Assembly (NCBI GenBank): GCA_965226545.1
Contig: OZ245364.1
Span: forward strand, 2,232,001 to 2,296,000
DNA: 64,000 nucleotides
Reading direction: 5' to 3'
Origin: JAHRAW01 sp965226545
Lineage (GTDB): Bacteria > Pseudomonadota > Gammaproteobacteria > Arenicellales > Poriferihabitantaceae
A program made the position numbers and the translations under genes. The notes beneath the pieces are model-generated. The model did no database searches, was not told the DNA's origin, and was given only the letters and a program-made list of their open reading frames with translations. Positions 7,829-15,045 of this stretch are shown here, in pieces (position 1 is the stretch's first letter; each line of letters opens with the position of its first letter).

Positions 7829-9991
7829 ATGCCCAATCGATTAAGCACACAAACCAGCCCGTATCTGTTGCAGCACGCCGCCAACCCGGTCGACTGGCAT
7901 CCTTGGGATGAACACGCGCTGCAGTTGGCGCGCGAATCCGACAAGCCGATTTTATTGTCGATTGGTTATTCGGCATGTCATTGGTGTCACGTAATGGAAC
8001 GCGAAAGTTTTGAGGATGAACGCATCGCCGCGTTGATGAACGAGCGTTATGTATGCATCAAGGTCGACCGCGAAGAGCGTCCCGACCTCGATAAGATTTA
8101 TCAAACCGCGCATCAGATGCTCAGTCAACGCCCCGGCGGTTGGCCGTTGACCGTGGTGTTGACTCCGAACGGGCATGCGCCGTTTTTTGCCGGCACCTAT
8201 TTTCCGCCGCGCGCCAAGATGGGCATGCCCGGCTTCGATGAAGTCATCGAAAAAGTCGCCGCGCATTATCAACAACACCGCGCGGAATTGGCGGATCATC
8301 ATCGCCCATTCGCCGACGCCATGGCGCAAATCAATCCGCGCGCCGACGACCGTGCTGCGCCCGACATTGCCCGCGCGCTGAATCAATCAGTCGCCGATTT
8401 GGCGCAAGGGTTCGATGCCATCTACGGCGGCTTCGGCGGCGCGCCGAAATTCCCGCATCCGACGCAATTGGAATCGTTGTTGCGTCATTCGCTTCTTCAG
8501 CGTGCGGGCGGAAGTGAAAGTGACGGCGGCAACGACGGTGACGGTGAAAGTGAAAGTAACAGTAACAGTAACAGTGACACTCAAAACCAAAGCGCAACAA
8601 TGTTGCATCTCAGTTTGCGCAACATGGCGCAAGGCGGATTGTTCGACCAACTCGGCGGCGGGTTTTATCGATATTCGGTTGACCGCCAATGGTGCATTCC
8701 GCATTTTGAAAAAATGTTGTACGACAACGCGCAATTGTTGGCGTTGTATGCAACCGCCGCGCGCGCATTCGATGATTCGTTTTATCAAAGCATCGCCGAA
8801 CAAACCGCCGATTGGGTGATGCGCGAAATGCAACAAGCGCACGGCGGCTATGCATCGACTCTCGATGCCGACTCCGAAGGCGTCGAAGGCAAATATTATG
8901 TTTGGGATGAATCCGAATTGCGCGCGTTGTTAACCGACGACGAATACGAATCGGTCAAAACGTTTTATGATTTCAGCGGCGAACCCAACTTCGAAGGTCA
9001 ATGGCATCTCAACATCGCCGCCGACGACCAACCGCGTGCGCAAGTTAACACTGTCGCGCGCGCACAAGGTCGCGCAAAAGTTAACGCCGCCGCACACGCA
9101 CAAGGTCGCGCACAAGTTAACGCCGCCACATTAACCCGCGCCAAACAAAAACTGCTCGAGACGCGCAACACGCGCATCCGCCCGGCGCTCGATGACAAAA
9201 TATTAACCGCGTGGAATGGATTGATGATTAAAGGCATGGCGCGCACCGCCCGCCTGCTCGGGCGCAATGATTGCATCGCCTCGGCGCAACACGCCGTGGA
9301 CTTCATCCGCGAAAATTGTTGGCGCAACGGCCGCTTGCTGGTCACCACCCGCAACGGCAAAGCGCATCTCAACGGCTACTTGGATGATTACGCCTTCTTG
9401 GCCGAAGGCATCGTCGAATTATTGCAAGCCGAATGGCGCAGCGAAGATTTGGCGTTCGCCGTGCAAATATGCGACGCCATGCGCGCCCACTTCGAAGACG
9501 CCGAAGGCGGCTTCTTCTTCACCTCACACGACCACGAAAAATTACTGCACCGCCCGAAAACCGCCGCCGACGACGCCATCCCGTCCGGCAACGCCGCCGC
9601 CACCCAAACCCTTCTCCAACTCGGCGCCCTGCTCGGCAACACCGATTACTTACAAAGCGCCGAAAACACCCTGCAACTTTTCGCCACCCCTCTAACCAAA
9701 TCCCCAGCCATACACGGCGCCCTAACCGCCGCCCTGCAAACCCACACCCCAACCCACCGCACCATCATCTTGCGCACCACCGCCCCCCTGCCGCCAACTT
9801 GGCAAACCGCCCTGCCATCGGTGTTCGCAGCCTCGACTTATGTCATCCCCGCCGATGCGCAGTTGCCGGATGCGCTTGCATTGCGCAAACCGAAGGGGGA
9901 GGTTGTGGCGTATGTTTGTCAAGGTGTGCAGTGCTCGGCGGCGATTGGGACGGTGGAGGAGTTGGTGGCGGTTTGTAATGACGTCGCTTAG
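7829..9991 (+). CDS. DUF255 thioredoxin-fold/glycoside-like protein (YyaL/SPATA20 family)
   Basis: The N-terminal 160 residues are a thioredoxin-like domain with the family motif NPVDWHPW and a CHWC redox-type site (Cys50, Cys53) in YSACHWCHVMERESF, followed by KVDREERPDLD and GGWPLTVVLTPNG. The rest resembles an alpha/alpha barrel as in N-acylglucosamine 2-epimerase-like proteins. The physiological role of this widespread family is not settled. Two in-frame low-complexity stretches are unusual: residues about 227-256 (Ser/Asn/Asp/Gly, from AGTAAC-type hexamers) and about 402-437 (AQGRAxVNAA-type repeats). The ATG at 7829 matches the expected N-terminus, though no clear Shine-Dalgarno is present. 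Confidence 0.9.
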   Translation: MPNRLSTQTSPYLLQHAANPVDWHPWDEHALQLARESDKPILLSIGYSACHWCHVMERESFEDERIAALMNERYVCIKVDREERPDLDKIYQTAHQMLSQRPGGWPLTVVLTPNGHAPFFAGTYFPPRAKMGMPGFDEVIEKVAAHYQQHRAELADHHRPFADAMAQINPRADDRAAPDIARALNQSVADLAQGFDAIYGGFGGAPKFPHPTQLESLLRHSLLQRAGGSESDGGNDGDGESESNSNSNSDTQNQSATMLHLSLRNMAQGGLFDQLGGGFYRYSVDRQWCIPHFEKMLYDNAQLLALYATAARAFDDSFYQSIAEQTADWVMREMQQAHGGYASTLDADSEGVEGKYYVWDESELRALLTDDEYESVKTFYDFSGEPNFEGQWHLNIAADDQPRAQVNTVARAQGRAKVNAAAHAQGRAQVNAATLTRAKQKLLETRNTRIRPALDDKILTAWNGLMIKGMARTARLLGRNDCIASAQHAVDFIRENCWRNGRLLVTTRNGKAHLNGYLDDYAFLAEGIVELLQAEWRSEDLAFAVQICDAMRAHFEDAEGGFFFTSHDHEKLLHRPKTAADDAIPSGNAAATQTLLQLGALLGNTDYLQSAENTLQLFATPLTKSPAIHGALTAALQTHTPTHRTIILRTTAPLPPTWQTALPSVFAASTYVIPADAQLPDALALRKPKGEVVAYVCQGVQCSAAIGTVEELVAVCNDVA

Positions 9992-10000
9992 GCATATAAT
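9973..10000 (+). promoter_or_regulatory. Promoter for orphan vapB copy
   Basis: TATAAT (9995-10000) is preceded by TTGTAA (9973-9978) at 16-bp spacing, 73 bases upstream of the first vapB start and inside the 3' end of the DUF255 gene. The second vapB copy has the same TATAAT at 10311-10316 but a poorer -35. Confidence 0.6.
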
Positions 10001-10073
10001 AGGCATGCAGTTTTAATTTACCGGCAGGCGTTTTAGATTGCTTGCGACACATCACAAGTTGAGGAACATTGAA

Positions 10074-10307
10074 ATGAAAATCACCGTATCCGTCGACAAA
10101 GATTTATTGGACGAAGCGAAAGAATTCACGGACATTAGCCGCAAAGACGATTTGGTGCAAGAAGCATTGCGCACATTCATCCATCGCAAAAAAGTCGCGC
10201 GCAGTTTGGCTGCGTTGGGCGGCACCATGCCCAACATAAAACCGATTCCGCGGCGCCGTCCGACTTGGAATGATTTTGGCGAGGAAGACAAAGATTCCAA
10301 CGATTAG
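10074..10307 (+). CDS. vapB: VapB-type antitoxin, orphan duplicate
   Basis: Small antitoxin-like protein of 77 residues. The ATG follows GAGGAAC at good spacing. The N-terminus MKITVSVDKDLLDEAKEFTD is a DNA-binding ribbon-helix-helix-like segment, with the usual toxin-wrapping C-terminal part after the basic RRRP. It is nearly identical to the downstream vapB up to residue 51, but a one-base difference moves its frame through what was the vapC start, giving a new acidic tail (NDFGEEDKDSND). It has no toxin of its own; it may still repress the shared promoter or neutralise the downstream VapC. Confidence 0.85.
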   Translation: MKITVSVDKDLLDEAKEFTDISRKDDLVQEALRTFIHRKKVARSLAALGGTMPNIKPIPRRRPTWNDFGEEDKDSND

Positions 10308-10389
10308 GCGTATAATGAGCATGTAGTTTTAATTTGTCGGCAGGCGTTGCAGATTGCTTGCAGTACATCCCAATTCGAGGACTCTCATC

Positions 10390-10590
10390 ATGAAAACCAC
10401 CGTATCCGTCGACAAAGATTTATTGGACGAAGCGAAAGAATTCACGGACATTAGCCGCAAAGACGATTTGGTGCGAGAAGCATTGCGCACATTCATCCAT
10501 CGCAAAAAAGTCGTGCGCAGTTTGGCTGCGTTGGGCGGCACCATGCCGGAGTTAAAATCGGTTCCGCGGCGACGCCCCGAGCCGGAATGA
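10390..10590 (+). CDS. vapB: VapB-type antitoxin
   Basis: Antitoxin of 66 residues encoded directly before and overlapping the toxin gene (ATGA, 10587-10590), the normal arrangement for vapBC. The ATG is preceded by CGAGGAC. The N-terminal KTTVSVDKDLLDEAKEF segment is the predicted DNA-binding part and dimer interface, while the C-terminal HRKKVVRSLAALGGTMPELKSVPRRRP segment should bind VapC. It likely autoregulates the operon from a TATAAT-containing leader (10311-10316). Confidence 0.92.
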   Translation: MKTTVSVDKDLLDEAKEFTDISRKDDLVREALRTFIHRKKVVRSLAALGGTMPELKSVPRRRPEPE

Positions 10591-10958
10591 TTTTGGCGGA
10601 CACGTCCATTTGGGTAGACTATTTCCGCAAACAAAACAACTATTTCGTCGAGCGGTTGGATGACGATTTGGTGGTAATGCACCCGCTTGTGTATGGCGAA
10701 TTGGTGTGCGGCGGCTTGCCCAAACGTCGCGACATACTGTCTCAGATTAACTCCCTGCCGCTACTGCCCGTGGTTGCAAACCCCGAAGTCGTTGCATTCA
10801 TCCAAAAACACAATCTGGCCGGAAAAGGAATCGGCTACATCGACGCCCATCTATTGGCCGCCGTCGCACAAGCCGATTCGATTCATCTATACACCCACGA
10901 CACCCATCTCCATCAAGCCGCTCAATCGTTGTCGTTGGCGCATCGCTCGCCGACTTGA
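10587..10958 (+). CDS. vapC: VapC-type PIN-domain ribonuclease toxin
   Basis: Toxin of 123 residues with the four acidic positions of PIN nucleases: Asp5 in ILADTSIWVDYF, Glu38 in VYGELVCGG, Asp86 in GYIDAHLLAA and Asp105 in YTHDTHL. Such toxins cleave RNA (tRNA or rRNA) when released from VapB. Start overlaps the vapB stop by four bases. The last 37 bases overlap the 3' end of the convergent trypsin-FHA gene. All catalytic positions are intact, so I expect an active toxin. Confidence 0.93.
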   Translation: MILADTSIWVDYFRKQNNYFVERLDDDLVVMHPLVYGELVCGGLPKRRDILSQINSLPLLPVVANPEVVAFIQKHNLAGKGIGYIDAHLLAAVAQADSIHLYTHDTHLHQAAQSLSLAHRSPT

Positions 10959-12250
10959 ACGATAAAGTTAAGTTGGTTTATCTCGATGTTGCTGCCGTCG
11001 GCAAGCATGGTTGATTCGTCGGCGGTGAGTTTGCGTCCGCCGACGGTGGTGCCGTTGCTCGAACCCAAATCGCGAATCATCAACATGCCGTCTTCGTGGG
11101 TTAAGTTAAATTGTTGGCGCGACATCTGCGGGTGATTAATCACAAAATCGCATTGTTGCGGATTGCGTCCGATGACAACGCCGCCCGGTTTGGCAAGTTG
11201 CGCCGGCGGAATGCGCAACGCAAAGCGTTCGTCGCCGACGCCGCCTTCAATGAGCACTTCCGGGGTGGCGGCGACTTTTTGTTCTTGTTGTTTCATCGTC
11301 GCCAAATTCTGCGTTGCCGCTTTTGCGCGCAAATTGGCGCGGCGTCTTAATGCCGCAAACAAAATCAACAACGCCAGCAACAGCGCGCCGATGACGCCCG
11401 CCCATGTAATATATTCGCGATATTGCGCTTGCTTGATTTTGGCTTTTTCAGTCGCGATGCGTTGCGTTTCTGTTTCTTCGCGTGCTTCTGTTGCTTCGTT
11501 GGCAGATCGCTCGGCTTTCTCAGCCGCCGCGCGTATTTTCTCTTCCGCTTTCGCGGCAATTGCCGCCGCCGACAAGCACTCCTCGCTGGCGCGATTAATA
11601 TTGCCCGCGCCGATAAGTTTGTCAATCACCCAGTCGTCCGCGATAGCAACCGCGCTTTCGGCTTCGGATTGCGCGAACAATTTGCGCAAATCTCTGCCTA
11701 CCACATCAACCACGCCGACCACCTCACCACAATTATTAAACAACGGCGCACCTGCACTTTGCCGGTTGGTTAATGCGTTGTGTGAATACAGCGTCGGTTT
11801 TTGCGCATCGCCGGCGCGGATTTTTGCCAGCGTACCGCTGATTAATTTGCTATTGGCAAGCGGTTTGACAACATCAAACGCGCTGACTTGACGTTGCGTT
11901 TTGGCCGGCTGTTTGGCGAACACATACGGCTCGGGCAATTGAGCAGCACGATTGAGTGGTTGAATCAATGCCAGATTACTTACCGCATCGTGCCTTATCA
12001 TCTTCGCAACGATCACCGTGCTGTCGGATAAACGCACATGCAACTGTCTGTCGGTTGGGTTTTTTAAGCGCGTGATAATTCGCCCGTCTTTGCCTGCGAC
12101 AAAGCCGACAAAAGATTTGTCATCGTTGTCGGCATCGACGGCTTTTCGAATATTCACCAAGCCGCCCGCAGTTGGTGAAGCGGCTTGCGCTTCTGATGCA
12201 ATAATAGCCAAGCCAACGCTTGCCGCAAATAATATGGTTTTGATTCGCAT
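10922..12250 (-). CDS. Membrane trypsin-fold pseudoprotease with C-terminal FHA domain
   Basis: Domains in order: signal peptide (residues 1-23, ending AQA), a trypsin-like fold (about 28-225), an Ala/Glu/Lys-rich coiled coil (about 230-275), one membrane helix (about 283-303), and a cytoplasmic FHA domain (about 350-430; GGVVIGRNPQQCDF, MSRQQF, GSSNGTTV). Aligned with the sister protein at 25344-26609, all three catalytic positions are changed: His to Lys (TRLKNP for TNHHVI), Asp to Asn (SNLALI for LDLALL) and Ser to Ala (QSAGAPL for GHSGGPL). It therefore looks like a periplasmic sensor or scaffold, not an enzyme. It is the last gene of a five-gene unit, 27 bp after the PP2C gene. Confidence 0.85.
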   Translation of the reverse strand: MRIKTILFAASVGLAIIASEAQAASPTAGGLVNIRKAVDADNDDKSFVGFVAGKDGRIITRLKNPTDRQLHVRLSDSTVIVAKMIRHDAVSNLALIQPLNRAAQLPEPYVFAKQPAKTQRQVSAFDVVKPLANSKLISGTLAKIRAGDAQKPTLYSHNALTNRQSAGAPLFNNCGEVVGVVDVVGRDLRKLFAQSEAESAVAIADDWVIDKLIGAGNINRASEECLSAAAIAAKAEEKIRAAAEKAERSANEATEAREETETQRIATEKAKIKQAQYREYITWAGVIGALLLALLILFAALRRRANLRAKAATQNLATMKQQEQKVAATPEVLIEGGVGDERFALRIPPAQLAKPGGVVIGRNPQQCDFVINHPQMSRQQFNLTHEDGMLMIRDLGSSNGTTVGGRKLTADESTMLADGSNIEINQLNFIVQVGERCANDND

Positions 12251-12277
12251 GGGAATAAGAGTTGTTAAAAAGAATGG

Positions 12278-13054
12278 TTAACAGTCGTGCAGATACGCAA
12301 TTGCAGTCGCATTATCCTGGCCCGGTTTGCTGATGCCTTCGATGGCCTCGAGAAAACGCGTCACGATTTGCTCGGCATTGTTGCCCGTGCTCAATTGCGC
12401 AATTTTCTCGATGGATAAAGTTTCGACTCCATCGCTTGCCAAAATAATTTTGTCGTTGGGCTGCAACGCCAGCCCGTCATTTGCATCGATCATCTCAATG
12501 GTGCCGCCAAAAACCGCTGAACGCAATTGATTGACGCGGGTGTCGGCTTCCAAATCCGCTTGTGTCATTCGATTCAGTTCAACCAATGATTCCAGCACCG
12601 GGCGCATTGAATGGTCGGCGTTGAGTCGGGTAACTTCGCCATCGCGCAACAACCACAACGGCGAATCGCCGACACTCACCCAATACAACATTTCATTCGC
12701 CACCACCACGCCGATTAAAGTGCACCCCATGCCGTCGTTAGCCGGTGTTGCCTCAACATCAAGACGAATCGAATCATTGGCGGCATGCAGAGCGGTTTTT
12801 AACGCGGTTGGAATATCATCGAGTGCTTCGCTTTGCATTGCGGATGCAAACGCTTCAATCGACAATTTACTTGCCCGCGCACCGCCGACATGCCCGCCCA
12901 TTCCGTCGGTCAAGATAAACAAAGGCGCATCTTGGTTTGCGATTTGTGCGCGTAACCGGCCAAGCAAAAACGAATCCTCTTGATATTCGCGCGCGCCGGC
13001 AATTTGTCCGCCGGCTGCTGTGCCGCTGTCAACCGTTTTTTCGTGGGCGCGCAT
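12278..13054 (-). CDS. PP2C-family Ser/Thr protein phosphatase
   Basis: Metal-dependent phosphatase of 258 residues expected to reverse phosphorylation by the neighbouring kinases. PP2C signatures: AREYQEDSF (22-29), LFILTDGMGGHVGG (45-58, Asp and Gly metal-site residues), GMGCTLIGVV, WVSVGDSPLWLL, ILASDGVETL and GQDNATAIAY near the end. The ATG at 13054, four bases after the upstream FHA gene, gives the expected N-terminus; the longer open frame upstream merely overlaps that gene. No membrane segment, so cytoplasmic. PppA of T6SS and the phosphatase of TerY-P triads belong to the same superfamily. Confidence 0.93.
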   Translation of the reverse strand: MRAHEKTVDSGTAAGGQIAGAREYQEDSFLLGRLRAQIANQDAPLFILTDGMGGHVGGARASKLSIEAFASAMQSEALDDIPTALKTALHAANDSIRLDVEATPANDGMGCTLIGVVVANEMLYWVSVGDSPLWLLRDGEVTRLNADHSMRPVLESLVELNRMTQADLEADTRVNQLRSAVFGGTIEMIDANDGLALQPNDKIILASDGVETLSIEKIAQLSTGNNAEQIVTRFLEAIEGISKPGQDNATAIAYLHDC

Positions 13055-13058
13055 TGTT

Positions 13059-13733
13059 TTATTCCCAGTTAAAATTTTCGCCGCACAACGGCACAAAGCG
13101 CAATGTCGTTTCGCCGATGTGGATTTCGGCGTGCGGTTGCAACACTTGCGCCTGCAAAATCGGCTGGTCGTCGATGTAAATAAGATTCGTGCCGCCGCCT
13201 TGAATAAAAAATTGTTTGTTGCGCGCATCGTATGACACAACCGCATGCGCACTGCGCGAAATCGTTTGGTCGCCAAAATCAATTACGCAACGTTCGTTTG
13301 CATCGCGCCCAATCGAATTCATGCCATGCCCCAACACCACATACCGCCCGCAACCCGGTCCCTTGACGACAACCAACCAGCCAACCGGCGGATTGTCCAT
13401 CGCCTCGTTTTCACTTCGCTCCGCTACAATGTTCGGTGCCGGCGCTTCCGCTTGCGAAGTTGTCGACGGTTGCCCTTTCTTGCCGCCCCGATATATTTGC
13501 GTGCGCGCATTATCGGTGGCGGCACCACCGACACCGGTGCCAGCGGCGACACCGCCGCCGACGGTGCCGGCGGTTTTGCGCACACGGGATACCACCGTAG
13601 GCTGGTCATACGGGCTGTCGGACGCAGGCGGACTTTCGGGCTCAGGTGCTTTACCTCCGCCCGGCTGATAGCCGCCGCTTTGCTCAGTCGGCTGCTCGAT
13701 GATATTGCCCGATTTGTCTCTTTTTACTGGCAT
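13059..13733 (-). CDS. FHA-domain protein with disordered N-terminus
   Basis: A cytoplasmic phosphothreonine-reading adaptor of 224 residues. Residues 1-110 are Gly/Pro/Ser/Thr-rich and likely disordered, with several Thr in acidic or Pro-rich contexts (YDQPTVVSR, ARTQIYRGG) that would suit phosphorylation. The FHA fold follows (about 118-220): GWLVVVKGPGCGRYVVLG, MNSIGRDANERCVIDF, TISRSAHAVVSYD and the N-x-I-Y-ID turn. Gene spacing (24 bp from the channel gene, 4 bp to the phosphatase) shows a single operon. A combined substrate and reader role resembles GarA/Fha-type adaptors. Confidence 0.88.
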   Translation of the reverse strand: MPVKRDKSGNIIEQPTEQSGGYQPGGGKAPEPESPPASDSPYDQPTVVSRVRKTAGTVGGGVAAGTGVGGAATDNARTQIYRGGKKGQPSTTSQAEAPAPNIVAERSENEAMDNPPVGWLVVVKGPGCGRYVVLGHGMNSIGRDANERCVIDFGDQTISRSAHAVVSYDARNKQFFIQGGGTNLIYIDDQPILQAQVLQPHAEIHIGETTLRFVPLCGENFNWE

Positions 13734-13757
13734 GGCAAATTAACCTCAAATTGATGG

Positions 13758-14537
13758 TTACTCTTCATACAAGCGATTAATCAAATTGTCCAAACAATAC
13801 TGTCCGATGCGGTTGAGTGCATTTTCTTCGCGACCTTGAACAAAATGCAATGTACACATCAACAACGCCGACTGCAACAATGCCAGCAAAGTCGTATAAA
13901 ACGCGACGCCTAAATCTTGAGTTAAATCTTTCATCAACTTCGGTGCCTGCTCGGTAATATTGCCGTCGGCAAACGCGCCTCCTGCATTCGACAATGCCAA
14001 GGCAATACCCACCACCGTGCCAATAAAGCCCAAGGTTGGGATCAACCAAACCAAATACCTTAAGAAGTTATAACGCAAATCAATTTCGTGCTGATATAAA
14101 TCCAAGGTGGAATTAAACATTGATATCACCGGTGCTTTGACGCCGTCGGTTTGAAACGCCAACATGCATCGCGCCAACATGCGTTGCAACAAAAACGAAC
14201 TGTCATTCACGCCGTTATACCATCGTCCCAAATCGCGCTTGCGCAATATCGTGCTGTCATCCTCCGGCAATAACTTCGCCGACAACTGCATCGCCTCGCG
14301 ATTGCCGCCGATATAACGCACCAACAATTCGCCGCAGGTTAAAAAGAACACCAGCCACATTAAATTTTGCAGAGTAAACGGGTACGTAAACGACTTGGTG
14401 TTTCGGTCGAGCAAAAAATCCCCGGCAAACCGCCCGCTGACATCGGTGCCGGCGGCCGGCAACAAAGCCGTCAACGCGCCAATCCAAACTAAAGCCAACA
14501 ATGCCGAGCCAAGCGCGATAGATACCCGCAAATTCAT
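13758..14537 (-). CDS. MotA/TolQ/ExbB-family proton-channel protein
   Basis: Inner-membrane protein of 259 residues with four predicted helices (about 6-29, 57-77, 158-182, 209-233). The third and fourth carry the family's channel-lining pattern: LIPTLGFIGTVVGIALAL, then a long linker with QAPKLMKDLTQDLGVAFYTTLLAL, the Thr/Gly-rich segment typical of TolQ, ExbB and MotA. Such subunits pair with a B-type partner (TolR, ExbD, MotB). No such separate gene is near, but the vWA protein at 24558-25343 has a B-type N-terminal helix. Its start overlaps the end of an FHA gene by four bases. Confidence 0.88.
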   Translation of the reverse strand: MNLRVSIALGSALLALVWIGALTALLPAAGTDVSGRFAGDFLLDRNTKSFTYPFTLQNLMWLVFFLTCGELLVRYIGGNREAMQLSAKLLPEDDSTILRKRDLGRWYNGVNDSSFLLQRMLARCMLAFQTDGVKAPVISMFNSTLDLYQHEIDLRYNFLRYLVWLIPTLGFIGTVVGIALALSNAGGAFADGNITEQAPKLMKDLTQDLGVAFYTTLLALLQSALLMCTLHFVQGREENALNRIGQYCLDNLINRLYEE

Positions 14538-14905
14538 CCTTCCACCACCTCCCCGGTAATTGGGTCGCGCCGCAAACCTAAATCGGCGTTCAGTTTATCT
14601 TTTGGTTTGGGTGTATGTGCATCGTCGGCTTGTGAATGCGGCTTGCGCAACACCGCCAACTCACTTGCATTCAGCTCATATTTTCCCAAACGCAACTGCG
14701 CCGAGGCCGGCACTTGCGCTTGTTTGATTTGCACCCATGCCTTATCGCGCCGAACAAAAGTGCCGCCGCTACTCGTTTTGTCGGTGATGTAAAAATCGCT
14801 CTCGAGGCACACCACTTCCAAATGCACGCGCGAGATGCTCGGATGCGAAAGCACCAAATCACAATCTCGGCTGCGGCCGACGGAGTAGGTTGGGATGGCG
14901 GACAT
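14534..14905 (-). CDS. Small FHA-domain protein
   Basis: 123 residues, mostly a single FHA domain starting near the N-terminus: YSVGRSRDCDLVLSHPSISR-H (7-27), the phosphothreonine-binding Gly-Arg, Ser-Arg-x-His, and SSGGTFV in place of the common SNGT. The C-terminal 30 residues are polar (PHSQADDAHTPKPKDK). First gene of the five-gene unit FHA, channel, FHA, PP2C, pseudoprotease. The neighbouring upstream spacer (14906-15045) separates it from kinase 1 and may carry its own promoter, but none is obvious. Confidence 0.88.
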   Translation of the reverse strand: MSAIPTYSVGRSRDCDLVLSHPSISRVHLEVVCLESDFYITDKTSSGGTFVRRDKAWVQIKQAQVPASAQLRLGKYELNASELAVLRKPHSQADDAHTPKPKDKLNADLGLRRDPITGEVVEG

Positions 14906-15045
14906 GGCGGTAGTGCGGTTGAGTATGTAAATCTATGGCAATGAAGCGCGAATTATACAAAAGCCGCCCGGCAATGCAAGCAGATCACAGTGGATGATTT
15001 TGGCGAGTTTGGTGTGCGGATTGGCAAAACTACGCGCGCAGGGAC

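Larger units (their letters stand above)
9988..10598 (+). repeat. Tandem duplication of vapB with leader and vapC stub
   Basis: Unit 1 (9988-10281) and unit 2 (10304-10598) match almost base for base through the promoter-like leader, the vapB coding region and the first 12 bases of vapC (ATGATTTTGGCG). The period is 316 bp. Unit 1 lacks one base near the vapB stop relative to unit 2 and loses all of vapC beyond those 12 bases. Confidence 0.85.
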
